From an uncultured Clostridia bacterium (GTDB taxonomy: Bacteria; Bacillota; Clostridia; Lachnospirales; Anaerotignaceae): a stretch of 64,000 nucleotides of DNA. The position numbers were made by a program, and so were the translations under genes. The DNA lies in the NCBI GenBank assembly GCA_944384265.1, contig CALWSR010000012.1, positions 1 through 64,000 on the forward strand. Reading direction: 5' to 3'. Shown in pieces: positions 18,419 to 27,109 of the stretch. The notes beneath the pieces were generated by a model. It was given only the letters and a program-made list of their open reading frames with translations, searched no databases and had not been told where the DNA came from. Positions within the stretch are counted from its first letter, which is position 1; every line of letters begins with the position of its first letter.

Positions 18419-18529
18419 ATGATGAATTTTATGTAAAAAAAGGATGTGAAGCATGGGTTTTACAGCCAAAACGGAAAAAGAAAGCCCATTGGCAATGCCT
18501 TCATCCATTGCTTCTGTTTCAACATATCC
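18419..18529 (-). repeat. Truncated dispersed-repeat copy upstream of the NADAR gene
   Basis: It reads as a shortened family member on the minus strand. Its left end is GATGATGAATTTTATG, an inner block is GGGTTTTACAGCCAAAACGG, and the right end is CAACATATCC. About 90 bp of the middle is missing. It ends 22 bp before the start codon. I see no target-site duplication. Confidence 0.5.
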
Positions 18530-18733
18530 TTTTTTATATAAACCCCATACAGTATTTTTATAGATAAAAAACGATGCTGCTGCCCAGCAAAGGCTGTCTG
18601 CACCATTTTGGTCTGTGTGGTGTTTTTTTACATTTGGTGAAGCAATAGCAAATGACAAAATATTTTATTTTACTTTTTTCATTTGTTAGATTATCATAAA
18701 AGAAAGCAGTATGCAATGGAAAAGGAGGCAGAT

Positions 18734-20518
18734 ATGATTGCATTGACAGCATTAAAATATATGATACTTTCTTCCACAGTTACCACATTGATATTTGGGG
18801 TGATATTTTTATTTTTATCCCATCAGGAAAATGCTCTGTTTATGAGAATATGGGGATTGTGCTGGATTATTTATTTTATTATGTTTACAATGGATGTGGC
18901 CCATTTGGGAGCCTATCACATATCCCACAGCTACATACTTTTGAAGCAGATTTTTTCATTGAGTACAGCATTTTTATTTTTATATGGCACATATTTGTTT
19001 TTTCATTTAAAAATGTCTTATATCATCAAAGCATTGACACTGCTGTTTTTTGGCTCTGTGCTGATTAGCTTTTGGTTTTATAATGTGTATGAATTGCTTT
19101 TGATTCCCAATGTGCTTTTCAGCACAGTATTGGTGGCATGGGCAGGGTGTATATTTTACATTTATACATGGACACAAAACATTCCTGAAAAATATTTGCT
19201 TTGTTTTTTGATTATACTTTGGAGCATTTGCAGCAACAATTTTACATTTTTGCTTCCCAGACTGGAGCTTTCCACATTCAATTATTTTGCCAGTCTTTTG
19301 ATATTGCATGTAACCATTATATTTTTGCTCATTGTATATTTTAAAAAAATATATTATCTTTTGACAAAGCAGGAAACCAGATTTCGTATGCTTGTGGAAA
19401 ATGCCACAGAACACATTTTTTTGTATGACTACATCAAGCAATGCTTTGCTTATATCAGCCCATCTGCTGAGGATATATTTGGATACAGCGTTTCGGAGCT
19501 GAAAAAAGACAGTGCAAAATTTTTGCAGCACCTAAATCCCGCAGACAAACAAAAAATGGATTGCCTGCTCAAAGAGCCTGTAACCCAGTCCTCCATGGAA
19601 ACATTTCAAGTGATAAAGGAATATGCACAGCCTGTGTGGTGCGAAATACATTACACGCCCATATTGGACGATGACGGCACAACGGTGTCATTGGAATGGA
19701 TATTAAGAGATATTTCTGCCAAAAAGAAAATAGAAGAGGAGCTGAAGGAAACGGAAAACATGAAAAGGGAGCTTTTGGAGGACATTGCCCATGAAATCAG
19801 AACACCTGTTACACTCATAAAAGGCTATGCAGAATCCATATTAAATGATGTCATATCCCCTTCTGCCGTTCATTCCTATTTAAAAAGCATTTATTCAAAG
19901 GCGGAATTACTAAACACATTGGTCAATGATTTTATGCAGGCGTCCTATTTTACATCTCAGACAATGGAGTTTCGTTTTTATGAAGTGAATGCAAAGCAGT
20001 TTATGGAGGATATGATTTCACAATGTGAATATCATATTGCCCAATCAGGCATTACACCCGTTTGTGAAAGCTATATACCTGAGGATATCATCATTGTGGT
20101 GGACAAATCCCGTATTGAGCAGGTGTTTTCCAATTTGGTGGCAAATGCACTGCGCTATGCCGGAGAGCTGGCAACGGTTTTGATATCTGTAACGGCTTCT
20201 GAAAGGGCATTGGAGCAAAAAAACAGCTACATCACAATGGACGGCGTTTCCTCCGGAGAGATTGTTGTCAAAATTGTGGACAGCGGCATGGGCATTGCCC
20301 AAGAGGATTTGCCTCATATTTTTCAAAGAAAATATAGAGGAAAAAATGCCTCTGCCCGTTCCGGCTCCGGACTGGGGCTTTTTATATCAAAACAAATTAT
20401 TACACAGCATTCGGGAAGAATATGGGCCAAAAATGAGCCAAACAGCGGAGCGGCATTTTATTTCACACTGCCCTATTATTTGGAAGGGGAGGAGGAAGAG
20501 GATTTTATGGATATTTAG
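18734..20518 (+). CDS. Sensor histidine kinase with 7TM N-terminus and PAS domain
   Basis: A 594-residue membrane kinase. Seven hydrophobic segments fill about residues 1-215. A PAS domain follows (about 222-345, FRMLVENATEHIFLYD...). The dimerisation/phosphoacceptor helix contains the H-box EDIAHEIRTPVTLIKGYAES. The ATPase domain has the N-box NLVANALRYA and the G-boxes DSGMGI and GSGLGLF. The start at 18734 is chosen because AAGGAGG lies 5 bases before it; 17 codons upstream in frame look non-coding. No regulator adjoins it. The orphan regulator at 11.3 kb on the same strand is the obvious candidate partner. Confidence 0.88.
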   Translation: MIALTALKYMILSSTVTTLIFGVIFLFLSHQENALFMRIWGLCWIIYFIMFTMDVAHLGAYHISHSYILLKQIFSLSTAFLFLYGTYLFFHLKMSYIIKALTLLFFGSVLISFWFYNVYELLLIPNVLFSTVLVAWAGCIFYIYTWTQNIPEKYLLCFLIILWSICSNNFTFLLPRLELSTFNYFASLLILHVTIIFLLIVYFKKIYYLLTKQETRFRMLVENATEHIFLYDYIKQCFAYISPSAEDIFGYSVSELKKDSAKFLQHLNPADKQKMDCLLKEPVTQSSMETFQVIKEYAQPVWCEIHYTPILDDDGTTVSLEWILRDISAKKKIEEELKETENMKRELLEDIAHEIRTPVTLIKGYAESILNDVISPSAVHSYLKSIYSKAELLNTLVNDFMQASYFTSQTMEFRFYEVNAKQFMEDMISQCEYHIAQSGITPVCESYIPEDIIIVVDKSRIEQVFSNLVANALRYAGELATVLISVTASERALEQKNSYITMDGVSSGEIVVKIVDSGMGIAQEDLPHIFQRKYRGKNASARSGSGLGLFISKQIITQHSGRIWAKNEPNSGAAFYFTLPYYLEGEEEEDFMDI

Positions 20519-21027
20519 ATTGATGAAAAAATGTGTACCATAATGAAAAACAAAATAGAAGGGATGTATGAAAATATATTTCCTGATGATGAAAAAAACG
20601 AAAACAGCTTTTGAAGCAGTGAAAATGCAGAGATAGAAGCAAAAAAAGCAAGCTTTTACAAAAATGCCTCCATGAATGGCTTTTTGGAGAAGGATATGCC
20701 TGTTGCAATGCCTTAGCCATTTTTTGATGGCATTGCTGTATGGCGGCAAAATGTGGAATGTGTGTCATGGAAGAAATCAAAAAATAGAGGCCCATGGTAC
20801 TGGCTGTCATTTTTGTGTAGAATTTTTTATGGGTTTTTTAAATGAAATATGATTTTTATTGGCTGAAAATAGAAGATATATGGAAAATGGTATTACAACA
20901 CATAAAAAACACCATGTATGATAAAAAAATGTGTAGATTTTATGGAAAAAAGGATATGGCCTGCAGCCTATGACAGGGGAATGGTTGCAAAAGCAATTTA
21001 TAGGAATGCAATAAAATCAAAAAAAAC
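20519..21027. other. Gene-free spacer
   Basis: About 500 bp after the kinase, AT-rich, with no gene and no clear terminator. It ends at the inserted repeat element. Confidence 0.45.
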
Positions 21028-21223
21028 GGATGTGTTGCGTTCATATGAAAAATGATATGAATTTTAAAAATAGAACAATGAGATTGACATTGCTTTATGA
21101 AAAGAAAGTCACCAAAGGGCTTGGAGCTGCTGCAAAGTCCCTTGCTTTGGGTTTACAAAAATGTAAGAAGTCGGTTTTAGCCGTAAACCCTAGCTTTCTA
21201 TTTCATATGAAAGTAACAGAATC
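21028..21223 (+). mobile_element. MITE-like element, reference copy, with perfect 8-bp target duplication
   Basis: A 196-bp element. Its left end GGATGTGTTGCGTTCATATG and right end CATATGAAAGTAACAGAATC are imperfect inverted repeats. The flanks are AAAAAAAC at 21020-21027 and again at 21224-21231. It is very similar along its whole length to the copy at 41165-41368 in opposite orientation, including an internal block TGAGATTGACATTGCTTTAT. No open frame is conserved. The right end lies 26 bp before the glycosylase start codon. Confidence 0.8.
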
Positions 21224-21249
21224 AAAAAAACAAAAGGGAGATTTGATTT

Positions 21250-22101
21250 ATGGTAAAAGTACAAAAGCAAAGCTTCTCTCTAAAACAAATTTGCGAATCG
21301 GGGCAATGCTTTCGTATGCGTCCCTTGGGGGAGCAAAAATACAGCGTGGTGGCATGGGGAAAATATTTGCTGCTGGAAGAAAGCCAAAGGGAAGTGATAT
21401 TTTACTGTTCCCCTGAGGAATATGAAGCAGTATGGTTTGATTATTTTGATATGGGTACAAATTATGAGAATTTTTTACAATCCATTCCCCAAGAGGATAC
21501 TTATTTGAAAAGGGCGGCGGCATTTGGCGGCGGCATTCGCATATTAAAGCAGGAGCCTTGGGAAATGATTGCTTCTTTTATCATTTCACAGCAAAACAAC
21601 ATCAAAAGAATCAAAAAAAGCATAGAGCTGATTTGTCAAAAATTTGGAGAAGAAAAAACATTTGAAAACAATGTCTATTATACATTTCCCTCTGCAAAGG
21701 CATTGGCCCAAGCAAAAGAGGAGGAGCTGAAGGACTGCAATTTGGGTTACAGAAGCAAATACATATTAAAAACGGCACAGAGCATAGCCAAAAAAGAAAT
21801 GGATATAGAGGCATTAAAGCATATGCCCTATTTGCAGGCAAAGGCAGAGCTTTTGAAATTATATGGCGTGGGGGAAAAGGTGGCAGACTGCATCTGCCTT
21901 TTTGGACTGCACTGTCTGGAGGCATTTCCTGTGGACACCCATATCAAAAGGGTGCTGGAGCAGCAGTATCAAAATGCATTTCCATTTTCACTGTTTGCAG
22001 GCTATGAGGGTGTAATACAACAATATCTGTTTTATTATGATTTTAAAAAAGCACAACAAAAATCAAAGGGGGCCATCCCTTTTGAAACAAATGATGTGTG
22101 A
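21250..22101 (+). CDS. 8-oxoguanine DNA glycosylase (OGG1 type)
   Basis: A 283-residue base-excision repair glycosylase/AP lyase of the HhH-GPD family with an N-terminal OGG-type domain. The hairpin LYGVGEKVADC contains the catalytic Lys210, and PVDTHIKR the catalytic Asp229. FIISQQNNIKRIKKSI is the typical helical block before it. Length fits the clostridial OGG1 group. The ribosome site AAAGGGAG lies just outside the target duplication of the inserted element, so the element has replaced the gene's native upstream region. The following racemase-like gene begins 23 bp after the stop and may be co-transcribed. Confidence 0.88.
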   Translation: MVKVQKQSFSLKQICESGQCFRMRPLGEQKYSVVAWGKYLLLEESQREVIFYCSPEEYEAVWFDYFDMGTNYENFLQSIPQEDTYLKRAAAFGGGIRILKQEPWEMIASFIISQQNNIKRIKKSIELICQKFGEEKTFENNVYYTFPSAKALAQAKEEELKDCNLGYRSKYILKTAQSIAKKEMDIEALKHMPYLQAKAELLKLYGVGEKVADCICLFGLHCLEAFPVDTHIKRVLEQQYQNAFPFSLFAGYEGVIQQYLFYYDFKKAQQKSKGAIPFETNDV

Positions 22102-22124
22102 AATAGTATTTGGGAGGAATGAAA

Positions 22125-22892
22125 ATGGGAAACGGCTATTCATCAGTACGTTGCGAGGCAGATATCAAAAAGACATATACAGTGGAGGATTTAAGATACA
22201 TTGGAGGGCATTCCATAGGCATTATTGCTGTGGATTTGAAATATCCCAAGTTGCCGGGAAATGTGGCAAATGCCACAACATATCCTTTTCCGGTGCTGTA
22301 TAAAAAGGTGGCATTTCAAATTGAACAGCTTTTTGAAGGAGATGCAGCATTAAAACAAACCATTATCCATGCGGCCAAGGAGCTGGAAAGGGAAGGCGTG
22401 AGAGCAGTGGTAGGAGCCTGCGGCTTTTTTGCAAATTTTCAAAAGGATGTGGCCGATGCATTGGAAATTCCTGCATTTCTTTCCAGTATGATACAGCTTC
22501 CCATGATTAAAACGGGACTGAAGAGAGGCAAAAAAATAGGCATCATCACCGCTTCCGGAAACGACATTACAGACAAAATGCTGCTGGAAATGGGTGTGCA
22601 GCCTCAGGACTGCTATATAGAGGATATTGGCCAAAAAGAGGGCTTTAAAACCATACGATATGAATATGCATATTTGGATAACGAAAGCGTAAGCAATACA
22701 GTTGTAAATGCGGCAAAAAATTTGGTAAAGGAGCATGGGGATGTGGGGGCCATTTTGCTGGAATGCAGTGACATTCCTCCTTATGCCTACATGGTGCAGG
22801 AGGCGGTGCAGCTGCCTGTGTTTGATTTTATCACAATGATAAACTGGGCCCACCATGCCACAACACAAAGACCCTATTTTGGCTATTTTTAA
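22125..22892 (+). CDS. Asp/Glu/hydantoin racemase-like protein
   Basis: A 255-residue cytosolic protein of the cofactor-independent racemase superfamily. Two cysteine motifs that could form the two-base catalytic pair are visible: GACGFFANF in the first half and LLECSDIPPY in the second. GKKIGIITASGNDIT is a typical inter-domain strand. The start at 22125 is 7 bases after GGGAGG; an ATG two codons earlier is too close. It lies 99 bp upstream of an opine dehydrogenase. It could racemise an amino acid, or be a maleate isomerase- or decarboxylase-type relative; the substrate is not determined. Confidence 0.75.
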   Translation: MGNGYSSVRCEADIKKTYTVEDLRYIGGHSIGIIAVDLKYPKLPGNVANATTYPFPVLYKKVAFQIEQLFEGDAALKQTIIHAAKELEREGVRAVVGACGFFANFQKDVADALEIPAFLSSMIQLPMIKTGLKRGKKIGIITASGNDITDKMLLEMGVQPQDCYIEDIGQKEGFKTIRYEYAYLDNESVSNTVVNAAKNLVKEHGDVGAILLECSDIPPYAYMVQEAVQLPVFDFITMINWAHHATTQRPYFGYF

Positions 22893-22926
22893 AAAAGCCA
22901 CTGCTTTTGTAAAGGGCAATTTCCAC

Positions 22927-22955
22927 TTTACAACAAAGAAGGGCTGTTTTATGAT
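22927..22955 (+). promoter_or_regulatory. Promoter of the opine dehydrogenase gene
   Basis: TTTACA (22927-22932) and TATGAT (22950-22955), 17-bp spacer, 37 bp before the start codon. Confidence 0.6.
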
Positions 22956-22991
22956 AGAGTAGCATAGATTGTTCAATAAGGAGGATAAAGT

Positions 22992-24215
22992 ATGAAGGAT
23001 TTAAGCTATTTGGAGGGAAAACCCATTGCCATACTGGGGGCAGGAGGCATTGGCAAAGCCATGGCGGCAGACTGTGTGCTGGCCGGACAGGAAGTGGTGC
23101 TTTGCGATTTGGAGCCTTTTGCTTCTGCCACATTGGCAAATTTGCAAAACGGTTTTCGTTTTCATGGCAATCAAATCAATAAATTTGGTTTTTTTCGTGA
23201 AGGAGTGGCAAAATTTCAAAAAATCACTACGTCTGTAAAAGAAGCTGTAAAGGATGCGGAAATTATCATTGTGGCATTGCCGGCAGTAGGCCATATGACA
23301 TTTTTTAAAGAATTGATTCCCCATTTAAGAGATGGACAAATCATACACATTTTTCCGGATAATTATGGCACATTGCTTTTTCGCAAAATGATGCGGGAAA
23401 TGGGCTGTGACAAAAATGTTGTGGTGGGAGGCTGGTCCAGCGCCCCCTATGGCAGCAGAATCGAATCAGAGGGGCCTTTTTTGCTGCCAAGCACAAGAAT
23501 TATTTATCGTGCCATTACATTGAGAGGGGCGGCACTGCCCATGACAGACCAAGAGGTATTTTTGGAAAGTGTAAAATATATTGGTGCAATGGATGCCATT
23601 ACACAGGGACTGGGGCCTGTGGGGGGCAATACAGTCATGGATACAGGATTTAGCAATGTCAATCCCATACTGCACTGCCCCGGTGTGATATTGGGCGTGG
23701 GTGCCATGGAAAACTATGGACTGATTTATGGAGAAAACAAAAAAGATTTTTCCATTTACTGCCATGTGTACAGCCCAACGGTTTCCAAGGTGCAGTATGC
23801 CGTATATCAGGAGGAGTGTGCCATTGCCGCCGCCATGGGTGTGGGCATACAGCCCTTTGCAAAGGAAGAATTTTTTTCACGCTCCAATATATTGGGCAGT
23901 GAATATATGGGAGAGGGTATGCAGGTGCCTTATGAAGAGGTTTATGAAATGGCATTGGGAACCGGCCCTTTTTCTGTCAACCACAGATATTTGACAGAGG
24001 ACATTCCCGTTGGCTGCCATGTGTTTCATGAGCTGGGCAAAAAATACGGCGTAAAAACCCCTGTGATAGATTCTATGATTTATTTGGCAAATACCATGCT
24101 GGAGAGAGATTTTTTCAAAGAAGGCTATACACTGGAATATTTGGGCATTGGCCACATGAATCCACAGCAATTATTGGATTATTTGCAAAAGGGTATTTAT
24201 ACACAGCCGGAATAA
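22992..24215 (+). CDS. NAD/NADP octopine/nopaline (opine) dehydrogenase family protein
   Basis: A 407-residue dehydrogenase. The N-terminal Rossmann domain has GAGGIG at 16-21 and the acidic residue of CDLEPF at the end of strand 2. The C-terminal opine-dehydrogenase domain contains NPILHCPGVILGVGAMEN, where the His is the expected catalytic base. Such enzymes reductively join an amino acid to a keto acid, or run the reverse reaction. A strong AAGGAGG site and its own promoter precede it, and a terminator follows. Pairing with a racemase-like gene resembles opine metallophore loci, but no nicotianamine-synthase-like gene is present. Confidence 0.82.
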   Translation: MKDLSYLEGKPIAILGAGGIGKAMAADCVLAGQEVVLCDLEPFASATLANLQNGFRFHGNQINKFGFFREGVAKFQKITTSVKEAVKDAEIIIVALPAVGHMTFFKELIPHLRDGQIIHIFPDNYGTLLFRKMMREMGCDKNVVVGGWSSAPYGSRIESEGPFLLPSTRIIYRAITLRGAALPMTDQEVFLESVKYIGAMDAITQGLGPVGGNTVMDTGFSNVNPILHCPGVILGVGAMENYGLIYGENKKDFSIYCHVYSPTVSKVQYAVYQEECAIAAAMGVGIQPFAKEEFFSRSNILGSEYMGEGMQVPYEEVYEMALGTGPFSVNHRYLTEDIPVGCHVFHELGKKYGVKTPVIDSMIYLANTMLERDFFKEGYTLEYLGIGHMNPQQLLDYLQKGIYTQPE

Positions 24216-24237
24216 AAAAATTCTTGTTTTTAAAAAT

Positions 24238-24287
24238 AAAACAGTGGATAGCCGAAAAAGGGATATCCGCTGTTTTGTTTTTTTTTG
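24238..24287 (+). terminator. Terminator of the opine dehydrogenase gene
   Basis: AAACAGTGGATA pairs with TATCCGCTGTTT, followed by a long T-run. Confidence 0.85.
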
Positions 24288-24399
24288 GAAGGGTACATAC
24301 AAAAAATTGGCAGTATTCATTGTATTGTGCCATGATAAAAAAGCATTGTACTATTTAAAAAATATGGTATACTCCTATGCCCTGTGATATTTCCGCTAA

Positions 24400-24745
24400 A
24401 AAGGGATTCTGCAAAGCAAAATGATGTGATGGAAAAAAGCAGAAATATAAAAAGTATAAAGCATATTGCAGTATCCAAAAGCAGTCATGTATACAGATAT
24501 GGAAATGAGGTAAAAATTTGGGGATACAGCAGAAAGCCATAAAATCATAAGGGAAATGCTAGATATTTTTTAAATTATAACAATAGTATGGAAAAAGCAG
24601 AAGTATAAAAAGTAGGATTTTGTGCAGAGTATATTGCAGTATCCAAAAGCGGCCATGTATACAGATATGGAAATGAGGTAAAAATTTGGGTGATACAGCA
24701 AAACAGTATAAAATGATAGGGGAGTAACATAAAAAATGCCATGAA
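24400..24745. repeat. Two-unit tandem direct repeat, period about 168 bp
   Basis: ATATTGCAGTATCCAAAAGC begins at 24463 and again at 24631. CATGTATACAGATATGGAAA and GAGGTAAAAATTTGGG recur in step. The units are non-coding. The region from 24288 to 25502 has no gene; besides this repeat it holds the mobile copy at 24931. Confidence 0.8.
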
Positions 24746-24930
24746 AAAATAGAGGGCATCATTATGATTGAGAGAAAAAATAGTACAAAAAACAGACAGT
24801 ATGGGATATGAAATATGCAGCATTCCATGATAGGCAAAAAACAGAAATGTTTTTGTTGTGCAAACCATTTCTTTGGGGAGGGTGGGCAGTCAAAGCATAA
24901 TAGCATTTCCCTTCTCCCAGCAAAAAGGGG

Positions 24931-25166
24931 GATTCTGTTACTTTAATATGAAATAGAAGGCTATGAAACACTGCTTCTGTTCTCAAATCCGGCTCTCTGC
25001 TTTTCTCCCCTTCCACAGCCTGTCAAAAGAGCCTTTGCAGAAAACTGCTGCAATGTCCCAATCTTTTTGTTTGTTTTTTTTAAAAAGCAGCACCCATCTC
25101 TTTGGTACATTTTTAAAATTCACATTTTCAATGCCATATCATTTTTCATATGAACGTAACACATCC
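24931..25166 (-). mobile_element. MITE-like element copy with 7/8 target duplication
   Basis: The left end is GATTCTGTTACTTTAATATG and the right end is CATATGAACGTAACACATCC, inverted with respect to each other. Flanks are AAAAGGGG (24923-24930) and AAAAGGGA (25167-25174). The interior has diverged from the reference copy and is longer (236 bp). No gene start lies beside its gene-facing end. Confidence 0.75.
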
Positions 25167-25502
25167 AAAAGGGAAGTGTGAAAGCCATATTGTGAAAATG
25201 TGAGCATGAAAGGGGCATATAAAAAATAAAAATGATAGTATATACAAATGCTCTATGAAATAAAACAAATGTAAAAAAAAGCTATGAAGCTTTTAGGGAA
25301 ACAAAATTTGTTTTACATAAAATAATATGCTGTGTTGTAAAGATAGTGTAAAGCATTCTAATGAAATCAAATGCGCACTGTATGCCCCACAAGGAACAAA
25401 AAGCCTGTATTTTAGTCATTTTCAGACAAAGTGCAATCAAAAAAACACTGAAAATATCAATCATTTTATGGCAAAAATGATTTTTGTGCAAAAAAAGTAG
25501 AA

Positions 25503-25530
25503 TTGACAAAATAAAAACAGGTGCTATAAT
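25503..25530 (+). promoter_or_regulatory. Promoter of the antiporter gene
   Basis: TTGACA (25503-25508) and TATAAT (25525-25530), 16-bp spacer. About 190 nt of untranslated leader would follow. Confidence 0.7.
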
Positions 25531-25724
25531 AGCATTATATGATTTTACTAAAATAAAGTCATTTCATGCTGTAAATTTCAATCAAAGTGTATGAATATAA
25601 AACAGATAGATACTGTTTTTTGTAGATTATGACTGCTTTGATTGGTTTACAGAAAAAAGACGAGGATGAAAAAGAAACGGCCTCTTTTTTCAGCAAAATG
25701 ATAAAAACAAAAAAGGAAGGTGTC

Positions 25725-26888
25725 ATGATGGAATCTTATAAATTTTTGCTGATGGTTGCAATTATATTGTTGTCAACAAAGGTTTTTGGACTGCTGTCCC
25801 AAAAGGTAAATATGCCTCAGGTGGTTGGAGCATTGCTTGTGGGTATTATACTGGGTCCCGGCTGTTTGAATGTGCTTGAGGAAACGGACTTTTTGAAAAA
25901 GGTAGCAGAAATCGGCGTAATACTGCTGATGTTTCAAGCCGGATTGGATACGGATTTTGAAGAGCTGAAGCGCACAGGAAAGGCCTCTTTTATCATTGCA
26001 TTGATTGGCGTGATTGTTCCTTTTTTGGGCGGCTCTGCTGTTTATGCCATATTTTTCCATTCCAGCAATATGACACAGACGGATTTTTTGAGAGCCTTTT
26101 TTGTAGGTGTCATTTTGACGGCCACTTCTGTCAGCATCACTGTGGAAACACTGCGTGAAATGGGAAAGCTCAAGGGAAAGGTAGGCACATCTGTTTTAGG
26201 GGCGGCTATCATTGATGATATTTTGGGTATTGTGGCATTGACTGTCATCACAGGGGTTTCTTCTCCTGATGTGCATATCACAGAGGTTTTGATTAAAATT
26301 GTATTGTTTTTTGTATTTGTGGGCATATGCGGCTTCTTTTTATACCACTTGTTTAAGCATTTTGAAATTGCGTATGGCAAAAAGCGTCGTGTGGCCATTT
26401 ATGCACTGGCATTTTGTTTGATTATGTCCTATTGCTCAGAAGCATTTTTTGGTGTGGCAGATATCACAGGGGCCTATTTTGCAGGGCTGATTTTATGCAA
26501 TTTGACAGATATCAAAGAATATATTGCCTCTAAAATTGTGGTAACCTCCTATATGTTTTTTACACCCATATTTTTTGCAGGCATTGGTATGAAAACCATT
26601 TTGACAGGCATGACACCGGCTCTTTTGATATTTTCTGTTGCATTGCTGGTCATTGCCATATTGTCTAAGGTGGTTGGCTGCGGACTGGGAGCAAAGCTGT
26701 GCGGATATACAAATCATGACGCTCTTTCTGTGGGCATTGGCATGATATCCCGTGGGGAGGTGGCATTGATTGTGGCACAAAAGGGTTCTCAGATTGGCCT
26801 GATTTCTCCGGAGCTGTTTCCGGCCATTGTGCTTGTGGTCATTGTCACAACACTGCTGACGCCCATATTATTAAAACTGCAAATGTGA
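25725..26888 (+). CDS. Cation:proton antiporter (CPA2, NapA/GerN/KefB-like)
   Basis: A 387-residue membrane protein with about 12-13 helices, expected to exchange Na+ or K+ for H+. The paired aspartates needed for transport lie in LGAAIIDDILGIVAL. Other family blocks are GALLVGIILGPGCL near the N-terminus and GMISRGEVALIVAQKG near the C-terminus. There is no cytoplasmic TrkA-N domain, which favours the short NapA/GerN group over full KefB/C. The start at 25725 is chosen for the GGAAGG site before it; 32 codons further upstream are open and charged but lack a site. A terminator follows directly. Confidence 0.87.
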   Translation: MMESYKFLLMVAIILLSTKVFGLLSQKVNMPQVVGALLVGIILGPGCLNVLEETDFLKKVAEIGVILLMFQAGLDTDFEELKRTGKASFIIALIGVIVPFLGGSAVYAIFFHSSNMTQTDFLRAFFVGVILTATSVSITVETLREMGKLKGKVGTSVLGAAIIDDILGIVALTVITGVSSPDVHITEVLIKIVLFFVFVGICGFFLYHLFKHFEIAYGKKRRVAIYALAFCLIMSYCSEAFFGVADITGAYFAGLILCNLTDIKEYIASKIVVTSYMFFTPIFFAGIGMKTILTGMTPALLIFSVALLVIAILSKVVGCGLGAKLCGYTNHDALSVGIGMISRGEVALIVAQKGSQIGLISPELFPAIVLVVIVTTLLTPILLKLQM

Positions 26889-26891
26889 ATG

Positions 26892-26925
26892 AAAAAAATA
26901 TCTTCCTGCGGGGAGATATTTTTTT
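26892..26925 (+). terminator. Terminator of the antiporter gene
   Basis: AAAATATCTTCC pairs with GGGAGATATTTT around a short GC loop, followed by T residues. Confidence 0.8.
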
Positions 26926-27109
26926 GTGCAAAATATCATGGTTTGAAAATCAAAAATTTAGCAGCCATATAGGATGTTTTAATAAAGCATTAATATAATG
27001 AGAGTATATTTTTAAATAAAGGGTATGCAATAAAATGCTGCGCCCCTTCCCTTGCTTTCAAAAAAAGGGAAATGGGGACAGCGCTGTGGAAGTGGAAGAA
27101 GGTGTCATT

